Shown: in pieces, positions 36,684-47,169 of the stretch
How the letters are laid out: every line of letters starts with the position of its first letter
Numbering within the stretch: position 1 is the stretch's first letter
From: Snodgrassella communis
GTDB taxonomy: Bacteria; Pseudomonadota; Gammaproteobacteria; Burkholderiales; Neisseriaceae
Length of the DNA stretch: 64,000 bases
Direction: 5' to 3'
Assembly: GCF_914768045.1 (NCBI RefSeq)
Contig: NZ_CAJZCD010000001.1
Span: forward strand, 402,960-466,959
The notes under the pieces: generated by a model
The model's input: the letters and a program-made list of their open reading frames with translations, nothing else
What the model was told of the DNA's origin: nothing
Databases searched by the model: none
Program-made: the position numbers and the translations under genes

Positions 36684-39600
36684 ATGCTGTATATTTATCA
36701 ATCCAATCAATTAGATGATTTAGCTGCTTTATTTGCCAGCGTATATCTGCATACTTCACCGCAATCTGCATGGACTGCCACTGAAATCGTGGTACAGAGT
36801 CAGGGCATGCGACGCTATCTGAACCATTATCTGGCACAGGAGCATGGCATTGCTGCCAATCTGAATTTTAGCCTGCCCGCTGGTTACATTTGGCAATTAA
36901 CCCACCAAGTAATGCCAGAGACGCCAAAGCTTAATCCGTTTCAGTCGGAAGTACTACGCTGGCGCCTACTATCTCTATTTCGCAGTGCGACATTACAGCA
37001 CCCTCAATTATGCCAGACTGCCAAAGCACTGCAATCCTATCTTGATAGCAGTATACAAGCACCTTACCATTTAGCCGGAAAAATTGCTGATATGTTTGAC
37101 CAATATTTAATCTATCGCAATGATTGGATAAATAATTGGCAGGCGGGTAAATCTGCACACTTAGGTGAAGATGAAGGCTGGCAAGCAGAATTATGGCACT
37201 GGCTGAGTAATGAAACAGATTCAGCTCATCGCGCCGGCCTGATGCATGAATTTCTGGCGCAGCTTGATGCAGAACACCTGCCGGAACGCATTTTTGTATT
37301 CGGAATTGCTACATTGGCACCAGTTTATCTACAAGCATTTCAGGTAATGGCACAGCATACTGATGTACATGTGTTTGCAGTTAATCCATGTGCTGAATAC
37401 TGGGGCAATGTGCTTTCTGCCGATATACTGCTACATAATCAGGAAACTGATCAGAGTGTAGTCGGCCATCCTTTATTGGCCAGTCTAGGTAAACAGGGAC
37501 GGGATTTTTTTGATGCACTCAATGATTTGGGTGAAGTTGTATATATGCCACCAGTTTACAATGAATGCGGTGAAATAGCCGACAGTTTACTGCATCGGCT
37601 ACAAAACGATATTCAGTGTCTGCAACATCCGAAACAGACTGAACCACCCTACCAACAGCAGGCCTATGACGGCTCCATTCAGATCGTTGCTGCACATTCG
37701 CGTCTGCGTGAGCTGCAAATTCTGAAAGAACAACTGCTTCAGGATCTGGCGGCACATCCGCACTGGCAACCGCAGGATATTGCGGTACTCACACCGCATA
37801 TTGAGCCATATCTGCCATTTATTCATGCCGTATTTGGGCAAAATCAGGGCAACACACCTGCCCTGCCTTACAACATAGCCGACGTTAAAATCAGCCTGCA
37901 AGAACCTTTATTGCAATTGCTGGAAAAACTGCTGCAACTGATGCAGAGCCGCTTTGATATCGAAACGGTACAACCTCTGCTAGATGAATCCACCCTGCGT
38001 GCACGCTTCAATTTAAACGACAGCGACGTGGAACTGATTAACCGTGTCTGGCGTGAACAAGGGGTGCGCTGGGGCGTGGATGCAGACATGCGCCATGAAT
38101 ATGGCGGTCAGGACAAACATTTTACCTGGCAACAGGCGCGTGAACGCACAGTATTGGGCTGGCTACTGCCAGACAATAAACACACTGCACTATGGCAGCA
38201 ACAGCTTCCGTGGTTCGGCGATATTGGTCAGACCGAAATTCTGGCACGTGCGCAACAATTAATTGATTGCCTGATTGAACATCATACGCGCTGGCAGAGC
38301 GCAGCCACCATTACAGAATGGATTATGCGTACCCGGCAGTTACTGCGAGATTTGGCTGATGAAAACTCTCTCGCAGGCAATGCGATGCAGCAACTGGAGA
38401 CCAGTTTGGCCGACTGGCAGGCACAGGCAGCACTGGCACAGTTTGAGCTGCCTATTGAACCGGTTATTGCCATTGAGCATTTACAGAATCATCTATCCAG
38501 CACTCGGCAGGCTGGATTTCTCCGTGGTGGCATTACTTTTTGCAGCATGGTACCAATGCGCAGCCTACCCTTTCGCTGTATCTGCCTGCTTGGGCTGAAT
38601 GATGGCGAATTTCCGCGCACCACCAAAGCGGCCGCTTTCGATTTAATTGCCCAGCATCCGCGCCGTGGCGACCGTGCCCGCCGCAATGACGACCATTATC
38701 TGTTTCTGGAATCCATTCTGAGCGCACGTGAAAAACTGTATCTGTCTTATGTTGGTAAAGATATCCGCAAAAATGAAGAGCTGGCACCCTCCGCTCTGCT
38801 ATATGAACTTACCGATGTACTGGCGGCCATGACCGGCTGCAATCCGCTGGAGTTTAATCAGCAGCACATCATCCAGCATCCCTTACAGCCGTTTTCGTAT
38901 CGCTATTTCAATGGGGATTTATCCAGCTGTCGCTGCGATTATGCCGACGCCCTGAATCAGGATATCGTCCAGCCTACATCTTTCCACGCTATAACTATTG
39001 AACCAGAAGAAAATACTCACGAAGTTGACATTGAATCTTTCATCCGTTTCTGGCGCAATCCGGTACGCCATTGGCTCCAGCAACGATTACAATGGCAGGC
39101 ACCGTATCAGGAGCCAGCGGTTAGCGCGGCAGAACCATTTGCCATTGAAAACAGTGCCCTAATCTATACTGCCTACACCCGTGCACGCCAGCAGCATCTG
39201 GATTTTACCGATGTTGATGCCGCACTGGCCGTCAGCGGGCTAATACCGGAAGGTGAGCTGGGCGTGATTGTCAGTCAGACTTTACGCACGCAAACACTGG
39301 CGCTGGATAGCGATATATTGTTTAGTCCAGCTGTGGCTGATATTACTTTTGCCTTTAATCATCAGCAATTACAGCTAAGTGGTAACATCAACCATTTACA
39401 CCAGTGCGGTCAGCTGCTTGAACGCAGTCGAGCACCCACAGCACCGGATAATATTGAGTTATACCTGCGCCATTTACTCTTTTGTGCAGCCGAAGCTGAA
39501 TGTGTACAGGATACATATGAGCTTTATCCGGCCAAACCACGTAAACTGGCTGCACTGAACCAGATGGACGCACAGGCTCAGCTGGCTTTATGGTTAGAAT

Positions 39601-39911
39601 ATTACCAACTGGGGCAAAGCCGGCCACTACCATTTTTTCCGAAAACCAGCCTCAGCGCAGCACGCTCTTGGTATAAACGCCGACAAAAGAAAAACAGCGC
39701 GCCCGAACATGGTGCTGAAGAACGCAGCGCAGCCTTTAAAGTCTACATAGACAGCCACAACAGTAAACCGCAGGCCGATTATCCTGAAGTGGCTCAGGTA
39801 TTTGGCCGCGACGAAGAGCTGCCAATTGACACGCCTCTGTTCTGGCAACTGATTGAAGAATTACTGCTGCCACTGATGGTGACACTGGAAACTGCTGATA
39901 AAGAACAATGA
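36684..39911 (+). CDS. recC: Exodeoxyribonuclease V subunit RecC
   Basis: 1075 residues from MLYIYQSNQLDDL, preceded by GGGG about 8 bases upstream; the frame is open another 39 codons but those residues are not RecC-like. Chi-recognising scaffold subunit of RecBCD, needed for double-strand break repair by recombination. Visible: EIVVQSQGMRRYLNHYLA, GIAANLNFSLPAGYIWQL near the N-terminus, and further on GGITFCSMVPMRSLPF and RGDRARRNDDHYLFLE, which are highly conserved in RecC. The stop overlaps the recB start as ATGA, so translation is probably coupled. Confidence 0.95.
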   Translation: MLYIYQSNQLDDLAALFASVYLHTSPQSAWTATEIVVQSQGMRRYLNHYLAQEHGIAANLNFSLPAGYIWQLTHQVMPETPKLNPFQSEVLRWRLLSLFRSATLQHPQLCQTAKALQSYLDSSIQAPYHLAGKIADMFDQYLIYRNDWINNWQAGKSAHLGEDEGWQAELWHWLSNETDSAHRAGLMHEFLAQLDAEHLPERIFVFGIATLAPVYLQAFQVMAQHTDVHVFAVNPCAEYWGNVLSADILLHNQETDQSVVGHPLLASLGKQGRDFFDALNDLGEVVYMPPVYNECGEIADSLLHRLQNDIQCLQHPKQTEPPYQQQAYDGSIQIVAAHSRLRELQILKEQLLQDLAAHPHWQPQDIAVLTPHIEPYLPFIHAVFGQNQGNTPALPYNIADVKISLQEPLLQLLEKLLQLMQSRFDIETVQPLLDESTLRARFNLNDSDVELINRVWREQGVRWGVDADMRHEYGGQDKHFTWQQARERTVLGWLLPDNKHTALWQQQLPWFGDIGQTEILARAQQLIDCLIEHHTRWQSAATITEWIMRTRQLLRDLADENSLAGNAMQQLETSLADWQAQAALAQFELPIEPVIAIEHLQNHLSSTRQAGFLRGGITFCSMVPMRSLPFRCICLLGLNDGEFPRTTKAAAFDLIAQHPRRGDRARRNDDHYLFLESILSAREKLYLSYVGKDIRKNEELAPSALLYELTDVLAAMTGCNPLEFNQQHIIQHPLQPFSYRYFNGDLSSCRCDYADALNQDIVQPTSFHAITIEPEENTHEVDIESFIRFWRNPVRHWLQQRLQWQAPYQEPAVSAAEPFAIENSALIYTAYTRARQQHLDFTDVDAALAVSGLIPEGELGVIVSQTLRTQTLALDSDILFSPAVADITFAFNHQQLQLSGNINHLHQCGQLLERSRAPTAPDNIELYLRHLLFCAAEAECVQDTYELYPAKPRKLAALNQMDAQAQLALWLEYYQLGQSRPLPFFPKTSLSAARSWYKRRQKKNSAPEHGAEERSAAFKVYIDSHNSKPQADYPEVAQVFGRDEELPIDTPLFWQLIEELLLPLMVTLETADKEQ

Positions 39912-42900
39912 ACCAAGCCTTAAATCCGATTACCATGCCTTTACACGGCACGAGCCTGATTGAAGCATCTGCCGGCACTGGCAAAACCTTCAACATCGCC
40001 GCCCTGTTTGCGCGACTGGTATTGCTGGAACGCCTGCCAGTTGATGCCATTCTGGTCGTAACCTTTACCAAGGCGGCTACAGCAGAGCTAAAAACCCGCC
40101 TGCGTACCCGCCTAAATCAAGCACTAGCCTTGTTGCAAAATAATCTGCCACCGCAACAGAACGATCCAGTGCTGCAACAACTGATTGACACTGCACGCAC
40201 TCAGGATGACGATACCAACCTAATCCTGCGCCTACAGGCCGCGATTACCCAGTTTGACCGTGCTGCTGTCTACACCATTCATGGATTCTGCCAACGCGTA
40301 CTCACTGATTATGCCTTTTTGTGCCAGACACCGTTTGATACTGAAACCATAGATACCGATCCAGAACTGTTGTGCCGCTTTGCTGAAGATTTCTGGCGTC
40401 GGCAGGTAAGCAATAACAGCCGCATGGCTACACTGGCTGTAGCTAATAAACTTACTCCCGCCCGACTCATGCAGGAAATGGGGCGACATTGCGGCGTGGC
40501 TGATTTACAGTTACGCCAGCCTCCTGCCGTAGACATGGCAACCATTAATGCCAGCTGGCAGCAAGCATGGCAAACAGTCTGCACCCATTTCAGCAGCATT
40601 CAGGATGCATTCTGGCAGTTATATCCGCAGCTCAATGGTAAATCTTACGTCCAAAAAAGCTATCAGCAGCTTTTCTGCGACCTGCAACAGGCAATGGACA
40701 ACTCGGCCAGCTACCAGGTCTTTTCAGCAACCACATTGGAAAGATGTGCCAAACTGGCCGCAGCCCAGCTATACGAAAAAACCAAAAAAAATCAAATTCT
40801 CAATGATGAGCTGGTAGCTAAAGTTGCCACACTGGCGGAACTGGCCACCGCGGTTAGTGCCATGCAGGCAGCGGATAACAGCATCGTATTGCAATTACAG
40901 CTAGACTGCTTTAACTATGTGCGCCAGTGTCTGCAAGAACACCGGCGTAACAGTCACCAACGCAGTTATGACGATTTACTCGCTGATGTAGGCATGGCAT
41001 TGTCTGCGGATAACCCGATGGCTGAAACGCTGGCCGCTGCGCTGGCACAAACCTGGCAGATCGCGCTGGTGGATGAATGTCAGGACACCGACCCGCTGCA
41101 ATACCGGATTTTCAAAACCGCTTTTGCCACACAGAACCGGCCTCTCATCATGGTAGGCGACCCGAAACAAGCTATTTATCGCTTTCGAGGTGCCGATATT
41201 CACGCCTATCTGCGTGCCGCCGCCGATACGCCAGCTGAACAACGTTATACCCTCACCACCAATTACCGCAGCCATCAGGCGCTGGTACAGGCAATTGGTC
41301 ATTTATTCAGTGGCAAACAGCTGCCATTCATTCTCAAAGGCATCGATTATCCACCAGTACAGGCACAAGAAACAGACAACCATCTGCATACCAGCCAGAA
41401 CAACATAGTCGTGCCTGCAGTGGTAGTGCGCTGGCTGCCTGAACAGATTGAGGTTAACGACAAAGGCGAAGAAATTATCCCCAACAAGGATAGCCTACGG
41501 ATACGCGCGGCCGAATGTTGCGCTTATGAAATTGCGGACATGATTAATCAGGGCAAACGCGGCGAGCTGCAACTGGGTAATCGGTCATTACAGGCCGGTG
41601 ATATTGCCGTACTGGTGCACTCACACAATGAAGGCAGCATGATTGCCAGTGCCCTGAAACGTTGTGGCATCATCAGCGTCTCCCTTGGCAACCAGTCAGT
41701 TTTTGCCAGTACCGAAGCACAGGCCGTAATGGCACTATTACGCTTCTGGCTGCAACCACAGCGCACCGAGACCCTGCGCTTTATCCTCGGTGGCGTACTG
41801 TTTGGCTGGACTGCGGCACAACTGGCCGAACTGAATCAGAATGAAAATACCCTGAGCAAATGGATTCAGCTGGCACTGCAAACACGTGAACAATGGTACC
41901 AGTATGGCATTTATACAGCCATGCAATGGTTTGCCAGCCAGACCGGCATGGAAACCAGACTGCTCAGCCAGCGCAATGAACGCAGCCTGACCAACCTGTG
42001 GCAACTGGCCGAACTACTGGCCGACGCAGAGCAGACCCTGCCTACTGCCAACGCCCTGCTGGGCTGGCTGGCCAGTGCCATCAGCAATGAACGTCCGGCC
42101 AATGAAAACTACCTGCTGCGACTGGAAAGTGACGAAGCACTGGTAAAAATTGTAACCATGCACGCGTCCAAAGGACTGGAATATCCAGTCGTATTCTGTC
42201 CATTCGCATGGGATGGCAGACAAGCTGTCAGAAATCAGGAACACTGGCAACTGCTGCATCAAAAAGATAATGTCGAACTGATTGCCAATGACCTGCTGAG
42301 CGATAGCGACCGCGAAGAACTGGCACGCGAAAGCATGGCCGAGAGCCTGCGTCTATATTATGTAGCCTTTACTCGTGCGCGCGAACAACTGATTTTATAT
42401 ACGGCCGCCTGTAACAGCACCGCCACCAATCCGATGGCATGGCTGTTGGACGGCCAGCCAGACAATACACTGGAAGAATCACAGATATACTGGCAGCAAA
42501 CCCATAAAAAACACCTGCCCAGTACCCTGCGCGCAGCATGGCAAACCTGTCTGGCTAATAGCAGCCCGGCACTATTTCACTGGTGCGAAGGCAGCGTGGC
42601 GCCCTCCAGCGTCCATCCCCAGAGCACCCCCAACCAGCCCTATCATGCCTTAACCCTCACTACACGCCCATTTCATACCATACGGTATACCAGCTTTACC
42701 AGCCTGAGCAGGCATGATTACCGCCATCACGAACACAGCCTCGAAGAAGAAAAACTGGCACCGGCACTGGATCAGGCCGAAGTACAAGTACAACCATTGG
42801 ATACCAGCACTGAAGCCGAAACAGCCCTACTGGCCTTTGAACGCGGTATCAACGCCGGCCTGTGTCTGCATGCCATACTGGAGCAGACCGAATTCAGCCA

Positions 42901-43534
42901 GCCAGCCAGCGCAGCCGAACAGGAACATATACAAGATTGTCTGACGCGTTACGGCTTTGACTGCCAGCACAGCACCACCATGCAGACACTTACCGATGCC
43001 GTGCGTCAATGTTCACTGTCCGCACGCACCACCATCGCCAGCCTGCCCGTAAAGCAACGAGTAGCAGAAATGAACTTCATGTTGCATATTGCCGACTTCA
43101 ATATCGCAGATTTACAACAATGGTTTGCCTGTGCACCCGGATTGCCTGAGTGCTGCATTCAGGCTGCACAGGAGCTGGATTTTGCCACCGTTAACGGCTT
43201 TATCAACGGTGCCATCGACCTTCTGGGCGAAGACATTCACGGACAAGTATATGTGATTGATTACAAATCCAACCATCTGGGTAATCGTCTGGCCGACTAT
43301 GCACCAGAAAACATGGACATAGCCATTGCCAAACATCACTACTACCTTCAGGCACTGATTTACAGCATTGCCTGCGCACGCTTTTTGTACAGCCGGCAGC
43401 AACTGCCGGACTATATCAGCGTACGTTATCTTTTTCTGCGCGGCCTTAATCCACACAACCAGCATGGTATCTGGCAATGGGATATAAAAACCGACAGCCT
43501 GATGCCATGGCTGGTAGAACATGACAAAACATAA
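39908..43534 (+). CDS. recB: Exodeoxyribonuclease V subunit RecB
   Basis: 1208 residues. UvrD-type helicase and nuclease subunit of RecBCD. Walker A SAGTGKTF near residue 25, AVYTIHGFCQRVL, LVDECQDTDPLQY (Walker B), MVGDPKQAIYRFRGADIHAYL, TNYRSHQALVQA, IVTMHASKGLEYPVVFCPF and YVAFTRAREQLIL cover the helicase motifs. The C-terminal nuclease has NGAIDLL followed by VIDYKSNHLG, whose Asp and Lys belong to the metal-dependent active site. Translationally coupled to recC. No recD gene follows in this window, so the third subunit must be encoded elsewhere or be absent. Confidence 0.96.
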   Translation: MNQALNPITMPLHGTSLIEASAGTGKTFNIAALFARLVLLERLPVDAILVVTFTKAATAELKTRLRTRLNQALALLQNNLPPQQNDPVLQQLIDTARTQDDDTNLILRLQAAITQFDRAAVYTIHGFCQRVLTDYAFLCQTPFDTETIDTDPELLCRFAEDFWRRQVSNNSRMATLAVANKLTPARLMQEMGRHCGVADLQLRQPPAVDMATINASWQQAWQTVCTHFSSIQDAFWQLYPQLNGKSYVQKSYQQLFCDLQQAMDNSASYQVFSATTLERCAKLAAAQLYEKTKKNQILNDELVAKVATLAELATAVSAMQAADNSIVLQLQLDCFNYVRQCLQEHRRNSHQRSYDDLLADVGMALSADNPMAETLAAALAQTWQIALVDECQDTDPLQYRIFKTAFATQNRPLIMVGDPKQAIYRFRGADIHAYLRAAADTPAEQRYTLTTNYRSHQALVQAIGHLFSGKQLPFILKGIDYPPVQAQETDNHLHTSQNNIVVPAVVVRWLPEQIEVNDKGEEIIPNKDSLRIRAAECCAYEIADMINQGKRGELQLGNRSLQAGDIAVLVHSHNEGSMIASALKRCGIISVSLGNQSVFASTEAQAVMALLRFWLQPQRTETLRFILGGVLFGWTAAQLAELNQNENTLSKWIQLALQTREQWYQYGIYTAMQWFASQTGMETRLLSQRNERSLTNLWQLAELLADAEQTLPTANALLGWLASAISNERPANENYLLRLESDEALVKIVTMHASKGLEYPVVFCPFAWDGRQAVRNQEHWQLLHQKDNVELIANDLLSDSDREELARESMAESLRLYYVAFTRAREQLILYTAACNSTATNPMAWLLDGQPDNTLEESQIYWQQTHKKHLPSTLRAAWQTCLANSSPALFHWCEGSVAPSSVHPQSTPNQPYHALTLTTRPFHTIRYTSFTSLSRHDYRHHEHSLEEEKLAPALDQAEVQVQPLDTSTEAETALLAFERGINAGLCLHAILEQTEFSQPASAAEQEHIQDCLTRYGFDCQHSTTMQTLTDAVRQCSLSARTTIASLPVKQRVAEMNFMLHIADFNIADLQQWFACAPGLPECCIQAAQELDFATVNGFINGAIDLLGEDIHGQVYVIDYKSNHLGNRLADYAPENMDIAIAKHHYYLQALIYSIACARFLYSRQQLPDYISVRYLFLRGLNPHNQHGIWQWDIKTDSLMPWLVEHDKT

Positions 43535-43587
43535 TAGCTGCGGTATATTGACAGCCATTGCCGTATTTTCGCTAAGGAAGCAACAGC

Positions 43588-43989
43588 ATGCTAAACAAAC
43601 CCGAAGAATTTATCATGGCCGTACTTGCCGGCATCTGGGTCGCTATCACCTTTATCATCTGCCGCTATCTGCAACTGCCCACTGATACGGGTTTATTAGT
43701 CACTACTCTGACACTAATATGGGCTCTGGTATTTTTCCTGTTATGGCAGCGCGGGCGCACAAGCAATATTTGGCCGGTTTTTCTTGGCCTTCTGGTTATG
43801 TGCTGGTGGCGTGCAATTTACTATTCTTCCACTGAAATCATCCTTAACAATGATAACAGCACCTCCACACTTGTACACTGGTATGGCAGCTGGACAGCCC
43901 TTATTATTTACGCACTGATTCCGCTAATTGCCGGTTACGGATTCAAATGGTGGCAGCATAAACGCCGCAAACCACAGCAACCAGTTTAA
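43588..43989 (+). CDS. Small membrane protein, unknown function
   Basis: 133 residues, ATG preceded by AAGGAAG at good spacing, 53 bases after recB. Four hydrophobic segments: around FIMAVLAGIWVAITFIICRY, GLLVTTLTLIWALVFFLLW, IWPVFLGLLVMCWWRAIYY and ALIIYALIPLIAGYGFKWW, ending in a basic tail (KRRKPQQ). I do not recognise the family. It may be read through from recB since no terminator was seen between them. Confidence 0.7.
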   Translation: MLNKPEEFIMAVLAGIWVAITFIICRYLQLPTDTGLLVTTLTLIWALVFFLLWQRGRTSNIWPVFLGLLVMCWWRAIYYSSTEIILNNDNSTSTLVHWYGSWTALIIYALIPLIAGYGFKWWQHKRRKPQQPV

Positions 43990-44102
43990 CACCTTCCCGA
44001 GTGCCTGAGATATTTTAGCCAGCCTTCATAAGAAGACAAATAATGAAAAGTGCCGGATCAGAGTACCATTAAATTGAAGTTGCTCAGTAAGGATCGAATA
44101 AA

Positions 44103-45107
44103 TTGAGTATTAGAAAGCAAATTACTGAATTTTTTAACACAAAAAATTCTCTAAAAACTTCAGTAATTTGTTTAACTATTTTTCACCTGTTCTGGAAAAT
44201 ACTACCTCCACCTTTCTGGTATCCTACTTTAGAGAATGGCTTAATAATCTTTATTGGAGCATTGTTGATTGATGGCTGCTTATACACATGCTGCTTTTTA
44301 TTAATATGGGCATTCGGGAAAATAATAAAACAAATTGCTTTATCATACACAAGCGGCACACATAATCCATGTAAGCCACCATCAACTATAACCTTATCGT
44401 GTTATTCAATCAGTTATTTGCTGATTTCTATTTTATCTTATCATTTAGGAAAAACAGCACATCCCTTTTTCTTTATCTTTAACAGCTTACCTGTTCTTGC
44501 TTATGCCTGTGTTAATAGCATTGGTGCTATTATAATTTTAATATTTAAACTTATCTGCCAAGCTTTAATACCTAAACGCAACAGAGCTACCTTCAATCCT
44601 AATTTTAATTCCTGTACCCCATTACCTATAACAGAAACCAGCACTAGTAAGTTAAACATTAAAAAATTGCTCAGCATAGCAGCAGTTTATCTATTTGTGC
44701 TGACTTGCAGTAACAGCTTAATTAATAAAGGATTAATGATTCCTTATTTTACAGATAACCTAATTGACATATTACTGTCCATAGTCATGTTACTATGCTT
44801 TGTACTTTATTGGAGATATATATTACTGGCGTTTGCTCTCGCTATCAAAGACAGATTTACACAAAAAAATATCACATCGTCCGGCTTAATTAATTACTTA
44901 ACTTTCAGTTCAGCTTATTATTTACTGGCAATCACTGTTTTATTTCCACTAATAGGCAGTTTCTGCCAGCCAACAGACGGAGAAAAATTTGGACTCATAT
45001 TCATTGTTAACTATTCACTATATATTATTTTAAACTATATTGGTGTGCTCATCATACTGATGGTAAAAGCATTCATAAAAGCTACAGCATCATATACCAA
45101 TAAATGA
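44103..45107 (+). CDS. Polytopic membrane protein, AT-rich, unknown function
   Basis: 334 residues from a TTG start that follows AAGGA by about 9 bases. Around eight hydrophobic segments are visible, e.g. GLIIFIGALLIDGCLYTCCF, YSISYLLISILSYHL, IGAIIILIFKLICQALI, DILLSIVMLLCFVLYWRYI and FIVNYSLYIILNYIGVLIIL, with a hydrophilic stretch near residues 160-185. The gene is markedly more AT-rich than recB or the DUF445 gene, which suggests recent acquisition. No domain or relative recognised. Short AT-rich non-coding DNA follows (45108-45395), also without features. Confidence 0.65.
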   Translation: MSIRKQITEFFNTKNSLKTSVICLTIFHLFWKILPPPFWYPTLENGLIIFIGALLIDGCLYTCCFLLIWAFGKIIKQIALSYTSGTHNPCKPPSTITLSCYSISYLLISILSYHLGKTAHPFFFIFNSLPVLAYACVNSIGAIIILIFKLICQALIPKRNRATFNPNFNSCTPLPITETSTSKLNIKKLLSIAAVYLFVLTCSNSLINKGLMIPYFTDNLIDILLSIVMLLCFVLYWRYILLAFALAIKDRFTQKNITSSGLINYLTFSSAYYLLAITVLFPLIGSFCQPTDGEKFGLIFIVNYSLYIILNYIGVLIILMVKAFIKATASYTNK

Positions 45108-45395
45108 AAAGATTAATATCCTCATCCATCATATTGCTAAAATTAGACTTGCGTACCGAAAATTATGCCTAAAAATATAATTACGCATTGCATTACATAA
45201 GTATCTTCGTAAAAAATGATAATAAAATCAAACACAACTAGAGATAGTTAATATTTAACTACCGGCTACACCCCTTATTAATATTGATACATTCCTTTAT
45301 TTGAGTAAAACTCAGCAAACCATAACAGCAATCAGACCAATTAACCAGTAAGCTTATGTACAGAAATTTTTTCCATATAGCCGAAACAAAATAAT
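45108..45395. other. AT-rich spacer
   Basis: About 290 bases between the AT-rich membrane protein gene and the DUF445 gene; nothing recognised. Confidence 0.4.
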
Positions 45396-46721
45396 ATGAT
45401 GAACACAGCCACCGTCACCAGCCTTATACAAAGCCAGCGTCTGCGGCGTATGCGACTACTGGCTACCAGCATGCTGATCATTGCCTGTGTTTTATTTGTT
45501 TTAAGCTGTCTGTTGCAAAAACAATATCCGGCAATAGCTTATCTTAAAGCATTTACCGAAGCAGCCATGGTAGGTGCACTGGCCGACTGGTTCGCAGTCA
45601 CTGCCTTGTTTCGTCATCCTCTCGGTCTGCCTATTCCTCATACCGCTATTCTGCCTCAGAAGCAGGAAAAAATCGCTGATGAATTCGGACGATTTATCGA
45701 AAATAATTTTTTGCAGGATAAAGCCATTGCCAGCCGCATCTACCGTATACATCCGGCCAGTAAAGCACTGCAATGGCTGATTGAACCACACAATCAGCAA
45801 CAATGGCTGCCTGTCATCACCCGCCAGATTCCATTGTTATTGCATACAGCCACCGCCAGCGATGTCGCCAGATTCTGCAACCAACTCCTCAACCACCAGT
45901 ACAGCGGCGCCCGTCTGGGCAGAACACTGGCCAATATCCTAGTATTAGCCCAGAAACAGGGTATCGACACACTACTGTTACGCACCCTGTTACTGCAAGT
46001 GCGCCAATGGCTGCAAAACGAACAGACACGTGCCCAGCTTGAAAAAAGCCTGCTGTCGTGGGTGGGTAAAATCGAAAAAAACGACCCCAACACATGGGAT
46101 AAGCTCAAAGCATCACTAAAAACTACCCTTACTGCCCAAATTGACGACTGGGTAGCCAGCAAAGCACTCAACTGGGCAGACTCATACATAGATGCTGTAC
46201 TGGCCAATCCACAACATACATTCTGGCGCTCCTGTCGCAAACAGCTTCTGGTCACCGAACGCCAATTACGTCGCAACCCACACTGGCACCAGCGGCTCGC
46301 AGACGGGCGTGAGCAAATGCTACAATCAACCGCATTGCAGCAAAGCATCATGGATTTATGGGATAGTTTTGTTGGCTGGAGCGAATATGACACCAGCCAG
46401 AGCAACTCATGGTGGCAGCAACAACTTACGCGCCTGTGCACCCATATACAGCAGCAGGCCAGCCAGTATCCGCAATTTATGCGCCGATTGGATACCCGCA
46501 TTACCCTGTGTGCACGGTTTACCATCCGCCAAAATAAAAATCGCGTCAGCCAGTTTATCGCTGAAAAAATCAAAAGCTGGGACAGTAAACAAATGGTCGA
46601 CAAACTCGAACTGAGTGTTGGTCGCGATTTACAGTTTATCCGCATCAACGGCACACTGGTAGGCGGTTCTATCGGCCTGATTATTTATATCGTCTCTCAG
46701 TGGCTAACCACCTCAGCATAG
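45396..46721 (+). CDS. DUF445 family membrane protein (YjiN-like)
   Basis: 441 residues. Hydrophobic segments lie near the N-terminus (about residues 22-41) and at the extreme C-terminus (GGSIGLIIYIVSQWL). The stretch MVGALADWFAVTALFRHPLGLPIPHTAILPQKQ is the hallmark of DUF445, and a second conserved piece, LELSVGRDLQFIRINGTLVGG, precedes the last segment. The long middle part is helical and probably cytoplasmic. Function of the family is not established. Single gene, with AT-rich non-coding DNA on both sides. Confidence 0.88.
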   Translation: MMNTATVTSLIQSQRLRRMRLLATSMLIIACVLFVLSCLLQKQYPAIAYLKAFTEAAMVGALADWFAVTALFRHPLGLPIPHTAILPQKQEKIADEFGRFIENNFLQDKAIASRIYRIHPASKALQWLIEPHNQQQWLPVITRQIPLLLHTATASDVARFCNQLLNHQYSGARLGRTLANILVLAQKQGIDTLLLRTLLLQVRQWLQNEQTRAQLEKSLLSWVGKIEKNDPNTWDKLKASLKTTLTAQIDDWVASKALNWADSYIDAVLANPQHTFWRSCRKQLLVTERQLRRNPHWHQRLADGREQMLQSTALQQSIMDLWDSFVGWSEYDTSQSNSWWQQQLTRLCTHIQQQASQYPQFMRRLDTRITLCARFTIRQNKNRVSQFIAEKIKSWDSKQMVDKLELSVGRDLQFIRINGTLVGGSIGLIIYIVSQWLTTSA

Positions 46722-47114
46722 CAAATACATAAATTCATTTTCATATACAACCTAATTTAAACAGTTATTTAAACTAATTTTCACCTAACAAACCACACCA
46801 TCCCATCAATCAGTAACGCGTAGTTACCTATCAGCACCTCAATACCAGCAATCAGAGCAATACACTGATATAGACTAAAATCAGAGCAACTGCTTTAGCA
46901 AATAGACATTCAATGCAGACTAGAAAATCAAACAACACACCGATGTCAATCCATACCAACCATGTCTCAACAAAACCTATGCCAAATCCTAAACAAAACT
47001 ACCCTTAATTCCACCAAATCAACTTCGCATAGGAATAATAAACTAACCATTCATACCGTAGCTGTAAGCATAGGCAACAGGCACACTTCTGATCAAGCAC
47101 CGTCTCCCTACAAA
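46722..47114. other. Non-coding stretch downstream of the DUF445 gene
   Basis: About 390 bases, AT-rich, between convergent genes. One open frame (from 46962) runs antisense into the Spy-like gene and is not credible. Nothing else recognised. Confidence 0.5.
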
Positions 47115-47137
47115 CAAAAACCCCGGAAGCCGGGGTT
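47115..47137 (-). terminator. Terminator of the Spy-like gene
   Basis: On the minus strand AACCCCGG / CCGGGGTT (8 bp, 3-base loop) followed by TTTG, about 33 bases after the stop codon. Confidence 0.8.
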
Positions 47138-47169
47138 AGAAATTTCAAATCAAAATTACAGCAATAGAA

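Noticed and set aside
45794..46654. 286-codon open frame on the minus strand
   Set aside because: Lies wholly antisense to the DUF445 gene; composition (many Cys, Ser, Arg) is that of a shadow frame.
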